From: Juglans regia
Lineage: Eukaryota; Streptophyta; Magnoliopsida; Fagales; Juglandaceae
DNA length: 64,000 bases
Direction: 5' to 3'
Assembly: GCF_001411555.2 (NCBI RefSeq)
Contig: NC_049903.1
Coordinates: 11,218,362-11,282,361 of the forward strand
This document shows, one piece after another, positions 1 to 13,973 of this stretch. The notes below the pieces were generated by a model, which made no database searches, was not told the DNA's origin, and worked only from the letters and a program-made list of their open reading frames with translations. Position 1 is the stretch's first letter, and each line of letters opens with the position of its first letter. The position numbers were made by a program, and so were the translations under genes.

Positions 1-639
1 ACCATATAAGTTCGAGCATCATTAATATTGTTGGATATTCAAACTTGAGATCCCAAGATTCAAAAGCATATATATATATATATATATAGTATCATTTAAA
101 TCAACCATTGGGCTGATCAACGAATTTTATGCAATAATAATCATCTGATTTTAATGTGAAAAGGAAACCATTGATTTCAAAATATTTTCCTTCCTTCTCG
201 TCTCTGTTCCTATCTTTTTCTCAATAAATGTCTCGTGTCACACCCCATGTGCATTAGTTTATCAAAAACCATAAATCTTTTTTTTTCATTTTTTCTTAAT
301 AATTAAAAGAAAATTTTTACGAAGAGATGTACTGTTTATATATAAAAAAATTACATTAAAAAAATCACAAATTAACATAATTTTATATAATCTATTAAAT
401 CTATTATATAGAATCACGTTATTTTTTAAAGAGTAATATAAGAAATAAGTTTTAAAAATAGACAAAATTCATTTAAAATTTTTATAAATAAGCAGATCTC
501 ACTAATAAAAAATAAATTTTTTAACAAATTTTTTAGCTAGAATTAATTTTTTATAAGATTTATAGGTATTATATCAAGAAAATTGTTATAGATATAAAAA
601 AAAATTTATAAATCGATATGATTTTAATCATACGGAGTA

Positions 640-900
640 AAGTATTTTGATGAGCCGTGCGGCGGTGAATGAGCCGAGCCGGTTGAAAGAGTGTGCGGTG
701 AGGGGGGAAGGGGAATGAAGCCAAGGCTCGAAGGTCGAGAAGGCCCCTACGCTATAATAACCCGCCTGTCCCGTCAAAAAGGGGACGACGAAATCTAGAT
801 GGAGAAATTGCATGGGTCCCACAAATCTATGAGGTGAGCTGTTGCTTTTTTGACATCTCTCGCTTTTCCATTCTCTCTCTCCTCTCCGAGAAAAGAAAGA
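640..900. other. GC-richer island of unknown role
   Basis: This ~260 bp patch is clearly richer in G+C than the flanking DNA and includes GCGG, GCCGAGCC and GGGGGGAAGG motifs plus a TATAATAA-like string near 752-759. A 94-codon open frame on the minus strand crosses it but resembles no protein I know. It could be a promoter or leader of a gene lying beyond the left edge, or a degenerate first exon. Composition is the only direct evidence. Confidence 0.25.
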
Positions 901-1722
901 TCTGACAATCAAAATAGAAATTATTTAATTATTTAATAAATAAATAAATACAAATGGGAAAGAAAGCAAGAGAAAGTGGACCGAGAAAATATGAGAGAGA
1001 GAGAGAGAGATGGTTGGAAAATGAAAGGCTAGCTGTTGATGATTCACTGCAGAAGTACTAAAAAAGTGCCTCTCTTGATATTGGGTGGTGGAATGACATT
1101 ATATTCCACCCACCCTCTATTTATTTCCACCCCTCCCTCTCTCCCTACTTATTTATTTATTTATTTAAAAATAATAATAATAATTACATGTTTTTTTGTT
1201 TTGCCCCTTGTATTTTTTGTGAATTACATAAATTGCCATGGATTGGATGGAACTGGTCGGTGATAATTCTCTTGAAGAATGGGGGGGGAATACATGAATT
1301 GGCCGACTTCCTTGAAAAAGAGTGCCTTATTTTGACCAATTTTCTTCCCCCCACACTCACACTCCGTCTTGTCAATTTTTGTACAGCTACGTTTCAATAT
1401 GACCTGATAATCTAATGCCAGCAATTTATGATTTTTTTTTTTGTTTTTCTTTTTCAAAATAAATTAAATAAAAATGCTAGTAACGATCATGTCTTGAAGC
1501 ATTTTGTCGGTCGTTTACAGTCTCGATTTATAGATGATTTAAATGAAAATTATTTTTAATATTATTATTTTAAAATTTAAAAAAATTAAATTATTTATTA
1601 TATTTTATATAAAAATTAAAAAAATTTATAATAATCAATCCCAAACCGAGGCTATATCAGCTGTGTTGCCTTTGGAACCGCCATGAGTTATGCGGTTACT
1701 TTGGTATCGTTTGTTAGCATCT

Positions 1723-1764
<42 letters not shown>
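1723..1764. repeat. (TA)n microsatellite
   Basis: About 20 uninterrupted TA dinucleotides, followed directly by a decayed MITE-like AT-rich stretch. Confidence 0.9.
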
Positions 1765-1769
<5 letters not shown>

Positions 1770-1955
1770 GAGATTAAATTAGATTAGATAAAAATTAAAA
1801 ATTAAAAATTAAAAGTTAAAAATTAAAAAAATTATTATTATAATATAAATTTATAATATAATTTTTATTTTAAAATTTATAAAAAATTAAAAAATTAATT
1901 ATATTTTGTATTGAATTTAATAAAATTATAATAATTATATAAGATGAAATGAATT
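1765..1955. repeat. Decayed copy of the ~200 bp MITE family
   Basis: It begins with a GAAATGAGATTAAATTAG-like end and finishes with ATAAGATGAAATGAATT. The AT-rich core has AATTATATTTTGTATTG-like blocks shared with better copies at 29.9, 35.6 and 40.7 kb. The TTTGG ends are eroded, so the borders are approximate. A second fragment of the same core lies at about 1540-1640. Confidence 0.4.
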
Positions 1956-2788
1956 ATGGCCTTTAACCTTTGTTTATGAACACAATTGTAGTGAGATAAT
2001 TTATATTATTTTATTATTATTTATAAATAATCTCAGATATTCTTAATATTCGAAATAAACTTAAAGGAATTTTATTTTCATGCAAGTCTCGTGTTTTATA
2101 TTAAAACATAAATTACATTATTAAAAAAATGTTAAATTTATACAAAAATTTTATAAAAATAATCGTTATTATATAACGTGTAAGTTTGGTAAATTTAAAT
2201 TTATAAAATCTCATCCATCGTAGACTAAATATTTATGAAATGATTGTAAATTCATAAGCAAATGGAGCGCCTAATGTCACTTCGAGCTCGAATACTCATG
2301 TACAAGAGAATAATGATTATTTAAGAATTTGAAACTTTAGGCTCTCTCAAAATTAATTAGAAAATAACACTCGAGGTACAATTAATGCACCTATTCACGT
2401 ACAAACTCCTTTTTTTTTTTTTTTTTTGGCTCCATGAAGTATCATACAGAAAGTTGGTATGCCTGTGAGCACGTGCAATCCCTATTTATCTATACATGTT
2501 GGAGTTAATCCGTGATTAAAAAAATGAAAGCTAGCCTGATCAAAATATAAAAGACAAATGGCTTTTTATATATAGCTATGTTGGTCATGTTCATTTAGTG
2601 GGAATTAGAACAAATCATGAATCCCATGCATGAAGAATGTAAAACTGCATGCATGCATGCATGCATCAGGTAGGAGAAATTAAGTACCTGATCCCTCCCC
2701 CATGCAACATGCTGCGTGCACCGAGGCGCTGCTCATAAATTAAACTTCACATGAACTACTCTTTTGTTTGTGTAATTTGTTCTCCAAT

Positions 2789-2791
<3 letters not shown>

Positions 2792-2834
<43 letters not shown>

Positions 2835-2849
2835 ATACACACACACACG
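2792..2849. repeat. Compound (AT)n-(AC)n microsatellite
   Basis: About 20 AT dinucleotides followed, after AAACAT, by a short ACACACACAC run. Confidence 0.9.
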
Positions 2850-3977
2850 GGAGCGGTCTCAAGTGCGTTAGCCCGAGGGTGAAAAAAAATAAAAAAATCA
2901 GTAGCTTATTTGTCTAGAAAAAAAAAATACAAGGTTAAAGAAAGATAAAAAATCAAGATTAAAAAAAATCTAAACTTTAGCAAAGTATGAGCATTGGTCT
3001 GCATCTATATTAGATTATCTATTTACTCTCTATATAATAATAAAATATTATTAATTTAATAATTTTTAAAATTTTTATTTTTATCACATTATATAGTTCT
3101 ACTAATTAAAATATTAGTAATTATATTATAATCAAATTAATAATATTCAATATTAATATTAATAATAATTACATTCATTAAATTATACAAATGAGCTACA
3201 CGTTAAATGATAAAGGATCTTAAAAACTTTTTGATAAAACAAGATCCTTTATTAAATTCTACAAGGAAGTTATATGTCAAATGGTCAAAAGTTTTAAGGG
3301 TCGTTTAGTAAAATAAGAAAAATTAACGGAAAAATAATAAAAGTTATCATTCACAGTTAGATAGCCACTTATTATAACATATAGAGTAGATATATATGTA
3401 TGATTCAATAATATCTAAATGTCAATGTACATGTATGTAGATATATATGCTAGGTTTTGATGTCTCTTTTATATTAATTCGATGGACCTCACAAAGAACA
3501 ATATCTTAGGTCGAAATATTTATCACTTTAAAACTTAGATAGATTTGTAGCCAAAGAAAAAATGGAAAAAAAAAAAAAAAAATCCTATGCTGTATAATTT
3601 CATCATCAATCATTGTAGTAAAGGACCCACTAGTTGTTGGGTTATGATCTACTTTGGAGGATTAACAAGTTGGCCAGCCAAGGACATCTTCCTTCAATTT
3701 GTAACATTGGCCCATACATGAAACAGGTCATATGGTGAACTCATGGGACCCATTGATCGATGTTCCATTTCATTCTCAATCCATTATTTTTTTGAACAAT
3801 TTATTGATTTTTGAGAAAAAAAAAATATGGATAGAAGTCTTCATTTTCTGGCCCTCGAGTGGGTGATTTAGATCATGATTCAGTTTGGTCGTCTACCCTC
3901 CGATGATCACATGGGTCGGTGTTTTTTTTTTCATTTTTTTTTTGGTGTTATATATAATAATTTTGATTCAAGAAATT

Positions 3978-4012
<35 letters not shown>

Positions 4013-5263
4013 TTGATTCAAATGAATGTCATTTGATTATCTTTTAATAAATGAATGAGAATTATATTTTAAATAATTGTTATCGATATTATCTAATTAA
4101 TTCATATATATGATATTTTGATTGAATATACAAATGAGTAATTTCTAATATTCATTCCTCATAAAAAAATATAAACAAAATTAATAATGATTATTTTAAA
4201 CTGCTAATCAAATGGATCCATCTAATTAAACCGGACTTGACTCGTTGTTTGGTTTTGTATCCAACAAAACCAACGGTACTACTGTTAAAAAGATGGAACA
4301 GTTGGGACGTTATAAGTGGTGGTGGTAATTAATATTCATTTCCATATCCATGTTTTAATCCTTAATGTCGGCACGAGATCATCAGAAGAACATAGTCATG
4401 AATAATGATCATCATATCTATAAATTATTATTTATTATTTATTTATATTTCTTTTAGAATCCGTCGTTTTCTTTCGTCCACGGTTTTTGTGCTCCATTAA
4501 CTGTATATATATATACAGTCAAAGTTTTCCAATATTCATTCCTGAATATAGTGTGGAAAAAAAAAAAAAAACAGAATTTAGTCAAAATATTCTCAGATCA
4601 GGAACGATGTATAATGGTACCTAATGAGCTTTTGACCATTGGATTAGAGAATTAATAACATTAATTATTAATCTCTTTCTCTGCACGAAACATGTTATAC
4701 TACTTTTAATCTATTAATATTACTTGAGAATAAAAAAAATAAAAAATATATAAAATCGGACAAGAACATGTAAAGGAATAATTGTGGGAATAGCTTGAAG
4801 ATCATTAGGCATCCGGTTCTTCAAAGGAGTTCTTTTAAAAAAAAAAATTAAAAAATTAAAGATAATCACATCATGACCCTTAATACATGTACATGATCTT
4901 GTGTTTTACCATTCTTGATCAGTTTAACATTTTTTTTATTGATATTTTTGTTTTTTCTGATCTTCTCCTCTTTCTTTTTTATTTTTTATTTTTTTGAATT
5001 AAGGTTCTCTTAGAGTAATTCTTATTCGAGTTAGAGATATAATTAAGCACATAAAAATAAGTCATTAACATGTAATTATTAATATCTGACATAGAATAGA
5101 CATTTTGAAGGATTAGATGCACCTGATCATGATGATCTTCTTTTAATTCTGTTTTAATTTAATGCATCTTTGATGGAAATAAATTCTGTTTTCATTAATT
5201 GGAGATCAAATATTGCTTGAATGATAGGGCTTGAAAGGGACGGGACGGTACTATTGTCTCATC

Positions 5264-5296
<33 letters not shown>

Positions 5297-8200
5297 AGCT
5301 CCCACTTTTTTAAGTACTTTTTTGTTTTCAGCTACAATTCCTAACCATTGAGATTGATTTGCTGCTCTCTCTATCTCGGGTTCTTTAATTAATTCCTTCT
5401 CAAAATTCTATCGTCTTCCAAAGTGCATCATGGGAGTATCCCAGCTGTCTATTTTAATTATATTATATAAAATTATATTCTCAAGCGAGTGTAATTATAT
5501 TTATTAAAATATTTATATAATTTAATTTAATTTAAAAGTTAAATTTTAAAATTTAAATTAGATTGTGTGATTTACACAATGAATGATTGGAGAATAAAAT
5601 AATTATATAGATATAAATAATATATAATATTCTCTGATCTATTTAACCTTTGTAATGTAATTGATGGGTTGATGATCATTTCAGAAGAATCATAAGCTAT
5701 CTTCGATCCTCTGAAATATTCCTGCCCAACGACTGGTTGTCACTAAAAAAAAGATTTGATTACGGTTCCAAGAATTTTGGCCAATTTGGCTTTTTCAAAA
5801 AAGAAAAAGGATGATCATGCTCATTTTTTGACTCGTTAGAATCCTAGATTTGGGTGTTATTGAGGTTTGGGTGCTTAATTGATTGGATTCTAAATATATT
5901 CCTTCGATCTCGTGATCTTTCGTGAACTTTTTATTTATTTATTTATTTATATATATATAATGATAAATTAAACTATAGAAGACAACGTACCATCTTTTAT
6001 TGCATGCAATACTTGTCACACATGTTCTTGTTCAAAATACATAATGAAATTATATTCGGATCGATGCATAAAATTCCCATAAGTTTTTTCATAAGAGACC
6101 ACTTAATTAACTGCATCACCAATGATTTGTTATCACATGTATGGCTTCTAATTTCGTACTCTAAATTCTTAATTTCGGTAAAAAATTTTAGAAAATTTTA
6201 GAAATAAAATGAAGTGACGTCGAGCTTCGACGTAATGAACAAGCTAGTTATATCTCGTTCAATTAGATCGGGACTGGTTTAGAAACCAGGCCGGCCATGA
6301 AAGCTTTTTCCATAGTTACCATATATATATATATAATTGCAGTAGACATGATTTATAAGCTTTGGATCATAACCCAAAAACTGGTGGATGATGATGATGA
6401 TGATAGGTGGATGATGTTAATTTTGTTGAGTGTGACTTGAAAATGATAAGAGACGACTAGCTAGTAATTACATCTCTAGAACAAATATCGTGCCCTTATT
6501 TTCTGATGATCTCTATCTACCACGAAAATTAAGAAAATATCCATGCAAACATGTGATTGTGCTATGCCATGGCCAACTTTCAGAAATAATACAGCTGGAT
6601 CTGCTGATCAGTACTTTCTTCTTCTTTCTTTGGACATGGATGTTTCAACTTCTAACGTGATCATATCCGTTCACATGCTAAGATGGGAAGATTTGCATGC
6701 AATTGATGATGAGTACCACTTGTTGAAATTCCATGGCAGTTGCTATATATATATATGGCTGTTAACTTTTGACGAGGTGACTCCTGTTTATTTCTCCACT
6801 GCTATATATAATTGATTATGGATGGAGGATATATCTTTCAACAGAAATTTTATTTGTAATCTTAAGTGGAGACTGTATATGTAGTCTTATTGATGAATGA
6901 GACTAAAAAGAGAAAAAATATTATTTTAAAAAAGATATTATTATTATAATATTTAATGATATCGCCTAGAATTTTTGACTTTATACAAACATGTCTTGTT
7001 CATTTTCACAGAAATTCTCAACTTATCTCATTCTGGCTTGATTAGTGGGTAGGTGTCACATATCATCTAATTATTATAATTTTTTTAAATTCTCATACAA
7101 AATAAAATAAAAAATGCGACTTTAAATATCAAAACAAAAATGATATTAAAAAAATGAGTAATGCTACTTATCATCATTTTTCTCATCATTCTCTCATCAT
7201 TTTATGATGTGGCATTAGATGATTGAAAATTATTTATTATGTTTTACTTGTGAACCTATCATTTAATACTATATTATGGGATGATAAGAAAAAAAAAAGA
7301 TGAATAGATTTTTTAAAAAAAATATATTATAATAATATTTTATTCAACTTTTAATTTTCATCTCATTTTATTTATAAAATAAATGAAACTTTAATATTGT
7401 GTCTATTTTTCTAACGGATAAACTAATGCATATACATACATAACACTAGTTTAGTTGATATAACGAATAGTAATAATGATAAATATATAACATCTTAATA
7501 AACTTGTAAAATAATAAGAAGGATATGAAAAAAGAGATGCCGTCAACAAAGTTTTTCTATTTTATCGCGAAAATCTCGTAGCAGTCAAAATTTAACATTA
7601 GCATTAGTCGAAGGTACAGAATTGAGAAAGAAAGCGACATATTATCCACTTTCTCGTATTAGTTTTTGAAGTCGGTAAAAATTACAGCTTCTGCCACACA
7701 CCGGCTTCTTCTTGTATTAGACGCGTGGGGAAATTAATTGCGTGTGCCGTTTCTCCACCGTACGAGTGACAGCGACAAATTAAAAATTAAAAATTATAAT
7801 TAAAAAGTAAACAGTGGTCACGTCACGTCCCATCGACACCCTCTGGGACCCATCCTTTTCCTCCACTGACGGCCCAGATTCGTCTTCTTGCTTCATTCCT
7901 CTTACCCTCCGTAGGATCATCCCCTTCCCCAAATTCCCACTTTAGACTTTAGTGATTCACGTTTTCAGTGTCCTCCTCTCTCTTGTCTGTCCAATTTGAG
8001 TAATGGTAGACAGACACTTCATAGTTTACACTACATTTTACGATATATGTTTTAAAATAAAAGTATTTTTATAAAATATTATTATATAAAAGATTATAAA
8101 AAATACCGTATGTTTATCATTTTTCGTTTAATTTACATACTTGAGCCTCAGCCTTTCTTCATTTTTTTTTTTTTGGAATTTATTTATTTTATTATATTAT

Positions 8201-8299
8201 TTATTTTTATTTTTGAGTGGGTGATTCGTGGTGGCTGACAATGTGTGGTTTTATGCAAGGCTGGTCAATGAACGACTGCCATTGAAGATTACATTGAAG

Positions 8300-8490
8300 A
8301 CCGCTTCGTTTGTTTTTATAATTTTTTATTATATTTTTTTATAACTTTTACATAAAATAAAATATATAATTTAATTTTTTTAAATTTAAAAATAAAAATA
8401 AAATTAAAAAAATATATTATAATAATATTTTATTTAACTTTTAATTTTAATCTCAATTCATATAATCTCTTCTGTAAAAACATACTATAA
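8300..8490. repeat. Decayed MITE copy of the ~200 bp family
   Basis: The block order matches the family: an end resembling TTGTTTTTATAATT, a core with ATATAATTTAATTTTTTTAA, the hallmark AATAATATTTTATTTAACTT, then TCTCAATTCATATAATCTC. Terminal motifs have drifted, so borders are approximate. Confidence 0.45.
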
Positions 8491-8564
8491 ATAATATATT
8501 ATTCTTTGTCATTTCATTTCAATAATTAATCTTACTTAAAAATATATTGGATGACCATATTTCC

Positions 8565-8570
<6 letters not shown>

Positions 8571-8608
<38 letters not shown>
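8571..8608. repeat. (TA)n microsatellite
   Basis: An uninterrupted alternating TA run of roughly 38 bp in intergenic DNA. Confidence 0.9.
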
Positions 8609-8611
<3 letters not shown>

Positions 8612-9442
8612 CCGGCCATCTTTCTAGCATTTAGAGGAAGACTTCATTCTTTTAGGTTAACAAGTGTTTATGCGAAAGGAAAGTGAACAAAATATATCAA
8701 AGCTCATACATTAATTACCATATAAACCCAAGTTGGGTGGAGGTTTAAAAAATAATAGCCATATCCATTTAAATCACGAAACTCGTTTATTCGTAATCAT
8801 ATATATTAGGTAAAATTTATATATAGATAAACATAATTTGTGAATTAAATAATATATATATATAGATATTTTACACAACATTAAATGATTATGTTAATTT
8901 GTTTATGCTTCAAGTTCTTCTAAAAAAGAATAAAGTGGGATGGAAATGCTATGATGCTATGACGAATTCCCATGTCATCCCATTATAAGGATATTCACAG
9001 ATCATTTACAAGACTCTCTAAAATCCATAAAACCAACAAGATTAGCAGATTATTTCCACCATTCAAGCGATCCACTCGTCCCTAAAAGACAATTTTGATT
9101 GGAACATATCTCTTTAGTTGTTCGTAGTGATGTGAATTCTAATGCGCATGAATGATCTGGTGAAAAGGTTTTCACCATATCTATATATATATATATATAT
9201 CCATGGCTTATGGTGTAAAGATTCCCAATATATCCCCACATTAATTGTTTCAAGCACTACTACGTACCTTGTAATTGTTATTTGCTTAAAAAAAAAATGG
9301 TACAAACCTACCCACATGCAAATATAGACATATTTGGTCATAAGATGAAATATATTTCTATGCAAATCCAAATATCACACATGCATGATCATGAGGTTGT
9401 GTGTACGTGGAACATATATATTTATTTTCCCTTTTATTTTTA

Positions 9443-9639
9443 GGTCCTGTTTGGATTGTGAAAGTGTTTCATCATATCTAATTTCATCTTATAATTACAA
9501 TTTTTTTAAATTTTTACACAAAATATAATAAATAATTCAATTTTTGTAATTTTTAAAAAAATAATAATACTAAAAAATAATATTTTATTCAACTTTTATC
9601 TCAATTCATCTTAACTCAACTCATTATCCAAACTGCACT
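9443..9639. mobile_element. MITE, ~200 bp family, copy A
   Basis: The left end reads GGTCCTGTTTGGATTGTGAA and the right end ATTATCCAAACTGCAC, so the TTTGGAT / ATCCAAA ends are inverted. The interior is AT-rich with TACACAAAATATAATAAATA and AATATTTTATTCAACTTTTA blocks found in other copies of this window. No coding capacity is present. The TIR type resembles Tourist- or hAT-like MITEs of plants; the superfamily is not settled from the sequence. Confidence 0.65.
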
Positions 9640-9975
9640 ACTCTTTATGAAAAGGTTTGAAAAGACTTCCCCATCTAACCAATTTACTTAAAAATATATT
9701 AAAAAAATCATTATCATTGATTAATTTGCTCTTGAAAATATTTTACCTTAAGCTGTCTAAAGTTATCTGAGAATTTTAATTTGTTTTGATACCAAAAATA
9801 AAAGAGACATATGGTTAAAAAAAATTATCAACAATAATTTATAATTTGTTACATCGACATGTGTGATTAAAAAAAATTAAAATTAAGATAAAAAAAAAAA
9901 AAAAAACATTTCTTGAAACATTATTGATTGAACTTGGCATGCGTTTCGGCCATCTAATTTAAAACGTTATCTGCA

Positions 9976-9976
9976 G

Positions 9977-10011
<35 letters not shown>
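9976..10011. repeat. (TA)n microsatellite
   Basis: An uninterrupted TA run of about 35 bp. Confidence 0.9.
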
Positions 10012-10012
<1 letters not shown>

Positions 10013-10428
10013 ATATGCATAAACGCGTTGATCAAGGAGAAAGTCAATATCTTCAGAAGATCATATATATTGCTCGCGTAACAATAGGCTTTGTTCTTTT
10101 CCAAAATACAATGATAGTGAAGTGAGAAAATTAAAGATGTGTGTTTCTGAAGGAAAAAGGCTGAGAGAAAAGCACTCTTAACATCTTCACTCATATATAT
10201 AATTCAAATCATTGCTGTGATAATGGCCATGAATTCTTGACTTAACACAAGTGGTCGATCGCTACTGAATCTAACCATTCTCACATCAATAATAAGATTA
10301 AGAGCAATATAAGAATAAGTTTCACGCACTCAATGAAATACACGAGATTTGCACATCTTAGAATTTTAAATATCATTTCTCTAATATTAATTGTGAGTCA
10401 TACGAGCAGAAGATCATCCGGTTTAGAA

Positions 10429-10475
10429 GATATATATATATATATATATATGTGTGTATATATATATATATATAT
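10429..10475. repeat. Compound (AT)n(GT)n microsatellite
   Basis: Two TA runs flank a short GTGTGT core. The open frame that crosses it encodes only YIYIYI-type low-complexity sequence. Confidence 0.85.
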
Positions 10476-11618
10476 TATTTTTTATTTATTATTATTTGGG
10501 TACAATTTAAATGAGTCACCTTCCAACACAGCTTTATGAGCACGTCTAACAAGCAGAAGTTCCTCTTGCTAATTATTTCAGCAATGATTCGTGTATGGTT
10601 AAGATATACATTATCATGTGCTGCCGATCAAACTTAAAATTAATTGACTGTGACTTTATTTTGTAGGGTACGTTCAAGGAGAAGTCTTGCACACAAAATT
10701 AACAGACTGATCAAGTCATGTTGGCGAATAAGAGAATTGAGGTCATAGACTCATATATGGGATAAGGATGCTTCGCATCAAATCATTTGCAAAATGACTG
10801 TAAAGGCATTATGGGATAAGCACATAATCGCCTGCTAGCATCATGGGTTTGGCTTGTCATATCACAATACAACTTGTAAGAAAAATAGAAAAATAACATA
10901 TATAGTTTAATAAATAAAATAAATTAGGGTGAAAGGGGGAAAAAAAAGTTTCCCACCATAACTTCAAAGAATAGTTTGTGGGAAACATCAAAAACATTTT
11001 GTTTTGTTTTGTTTTTTTTTTCTTTTTAGGAATTTAATTTGTTTAATTTACATGAGATATTATATATTAGTTGTTCTAATGGTTGAACGTTAAGGATTCT
11101 TGAGTGCCCACTCATTAAATTGTTATTCTAAAATCTTTATACCGCATACCATCTATATGATATAATTTCATTTATAATATTCAAATTTTAAATTTTTTCT
11201 TCAAAATCAAATTATGTCATATAGATGATATGTGACGTAGAAATTTTAAAATAACAATACTCAATGGTCATTAGAACAATTGATAATTGAGTTTATCTTT
11301 CAAATTACACTACCCATCATCTACATGTGTGCATTTTGTTCGCCCACACACGTCTTTCATTAGGGATGATGATCCTTCCGATTGAATTTAAGTGGAATGG
11401 AGAGTAAGTTTTTTTTTTTTTGATAATATTCATTAATTTAAGACATCCTACTAAATAAGTATTTTAATTTGGGATATAGCGATGGTATTTAAAATTTAAA
11501 ATTACGCTTTTTAAATTCATGAGGTGATGGTGAATACAATGAAAGAACGACCTGGCAAGTCAGAAGATCTTGAATCAGTCTACCTATTAGTTTTGATTCA
11601 CCACCAATATACCCGTAA

Positions 11619-13361
11619 GAGCATTAGCATTGGTTTATCTATATGCATATGCAAAATCACATGTTTTGGAGATTGATTTTGTCATTCAAGAAAAATTTTC
11701 ATATTAGATTATGCATCTTTGAGCTAAATTAACAATAAAATATTATTCTTATTTTCCTAAAATTATTATTATTTTTTATCTTTTGTAATTAGCACCCACT
11801 AATAATTTCATCATTTAATCTGTGCTAAAAAATACCAATTTCATGTATCCAAATATTATCAATTTTATATATCAAAATCACCAATTTTATATATACACCA
11901 ATTTCATCAACAAATATTAACATGTGCTAAAACACACTTTATATCATCAACTTAATATAAATTCTATGTATCAAAATCAACTTAATACAAATTCCACAAA
12001 GTTTATTTTGATACAAATTCATACACTTAATAAAAATTCCTTCAAGTTGTCTAGAATACAATTTTCTAGCACCAAAATCATAGCCATTCCATTCCATTAC
12101 ATTACATGTTACTATAACTAATACAAGTCAGATCCATAAATTTACAAAGAGTAAACAACAACCAGCAATGAAAATGGAACTAGCAACTAGCAACAAAATC
12201 ACCAGCAGCTCCACTAGCAACTCACCCAATCGAAACCAGCAGCAACCAACCACCAACAAAATTGAGAGTAACCAGTAGTACAATAATACCCAAAACATGT
12301 CACCACACAGTCAAAATAATTACAAAATCACCCAAAACCAAGCATACAACTATGTACGAGATATGACAATATTCCTTATTCCTTTGTTCCTCAATGATTT
12401 CCATGTACGAGAGCACATGTCTAAAAAGCATAGTACAAATACATAATACCAGCTTAATCAAAAACCTAATCTAAAACCAAGAACAAAAAATTGAAACCTA
12501 ATCTAAATTAAGCAAAATCAGAGGACAAAGCAATCAAAATACTCTGTTATGCTCCTACATGTTTACAAAAATCATAGGGCCCATTGATAAAAATTAGAAA
12601 ATTGAGACCCTAAATCCATCCATAAAATTAGTTCAGAAATCAAAACCCTAATCTAGATTAAACAAAGCATCCAAACAATAGTCAGAACAAGCTAAAATCT
12701 ATGTAATAAAAATCTCTAAGTAAAACAGAGAGATCAATTTTTCATTTACCCTAGCTAGTTGATACAGAAAACACAATCCTAATGCAGTGGCAGTGGTGAT
12801 TTCCAAGATTCTTACGATGGAGGAAGTGGACCATCCTCATGGGAGACCAAATTCCTGGAAATCATCAAATGATGAAGAATTTTGGGAGGGAGAAATATGG
12901 AATGCTCAATAGGCCAGAGAGAGAAAGAATGAAGAAATAGAGAATGGAGGGAGAAAATCATACCTGACCGTCACGAGATCCATTTAGAGCCATTGCAAGA
13001 TCCGTCCAGAGCTATCACAAGATCCGTTGAGAGCCATCATGAAAGAGAGCTACACGGGTTTTTAATTCCGTTTGGTTTATGTTCAAGTTGAGGGAGGGAG
13101 AAGAGGAAATGTGTAAGGAGCTCTCGGGATATCAAAATAATCCCATTGGTGTCGAGAGAGAAAGAGAGTGGGAGGAGTGAGAAAAAAAATAGAAAAATAA
13201 CATTTGTAGAGTGAATAGTGCATTTGCAAAGATGTTGAAACACTATTCATATATAGCTATGGAAAATTTTAGACATGCATAATCCAATGCAATTAATTTA
13301 ATGGTGTAATTATGCAAATATGTGTTTGCATTTGCATATGGAGACACCAATGCCAATGCTT
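11619..13361. mobile_element. Non-autonomous PIF/Harbinger-like DNA transposon (~1.74 kb)
   Basis: The left end starts GAGCATTAGCATTGG and the right end, read on the complement, starts AAGCATTGGCATTGG. Similarity continues inward through TATGCATATGCAAAA versus CATATGCAAATGCAAA, giving imperfect inverted termini of about 40 bp. A TAA lies directly outside each end (11616-11618 and 13362-13364), matching the 3 bp TWA duplications of PIF/Harbinger elements. No transposase was found inside. The interior has a CA/AAC-rich stretch, a direct triplicate repeat near 12.98 kb and a GA-rich stretch. The superfamily call rests on the TSD and terminus only. Confidence 0.5.
12976..13041. repeat. Three tandem 22 bp units
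   Basis: Three consecutive 22 bp units occupy 12976-12997, 12998-13019 and 13020-13041. Each starts AGATCC and contains AGAGC-AT. They lie inside the Harbinger-like element. Confidence 0.75.
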
Positions 13362-13973
13362 TAAGTTTTCATTTCACTCAGCCTTTATCAGTTGTTCACT
13401 TTGCAAATGCTTCGCTTCCACCTTTGCCTATAACTATGCTTTTATTCCCTTCATTGGTTGATCGATGAGTCCATTAGCATCTGAAACATAATATCTAAGT
13501 GAAAGGCATGCTACTAGACCAGGTGTTTGTTAGAAAGGCAACGAAACTTACGCAAAAGACGAAGAAGGAACTTACTATACCTTACCTACTTGTGCAAATA
13601 ACTTGACCTCAACCTTGAACTACTTACAATTTACTAATGTAAGTTGATAATCTTGGTTATATACATGTACATTCGACATGGTATGTGATGCCATAAACTC
13701 ATGGATACCAATATATCTCCTATGATTTACAATCGTGCCTCACAACACAAACATCCAAGTGTCAAATATGTTAATTTTTTTTTATAATCAAAGTTTTTAT
13801 TACAATGAATCATAGCTACAAGAAGAGGCTATGGAGTATATCAATGTCCCAAACAAAAGACCCATTACAATGTTTGTAGTATTGAAAAGAAAAACAAAAG
13901 ACCCAATTACGAGGTTTGGGCAACGCATGAACCACATGTTGACTGGCTTGATGATAACATTTTGATCTAGTAC

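Larger units (their letters stand above)
1..11618. other. Gene-poor AT-rich intergenic region
   Basis: No convincing coding gene was found here. All open frames are short, low in complexity and lack recognisable domains. The stretch holds long (TA)n microsatellites, homopolymer A/T runs, decayed copies of the ~200 bp MITE family and one GC-richer island near 640-900, listed separately. A (GCAT)n run near 2647-2667 contains repeated CATGCA motifs, which resemble RY elements but have no gene beside them. Confidence 0.75.

Noticed and set aside
6543..6815. 90-codon plus-strand frame
   Set aside because: No family resemblance and no intron signals or neighbours to support it.
12130..12260. CA/AAC-rich stretch resembling a repeat array
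   Set aside because: The units are irregular and there are no spacers; it is not a CRISPR array and none would be expected in a plant nucleus.
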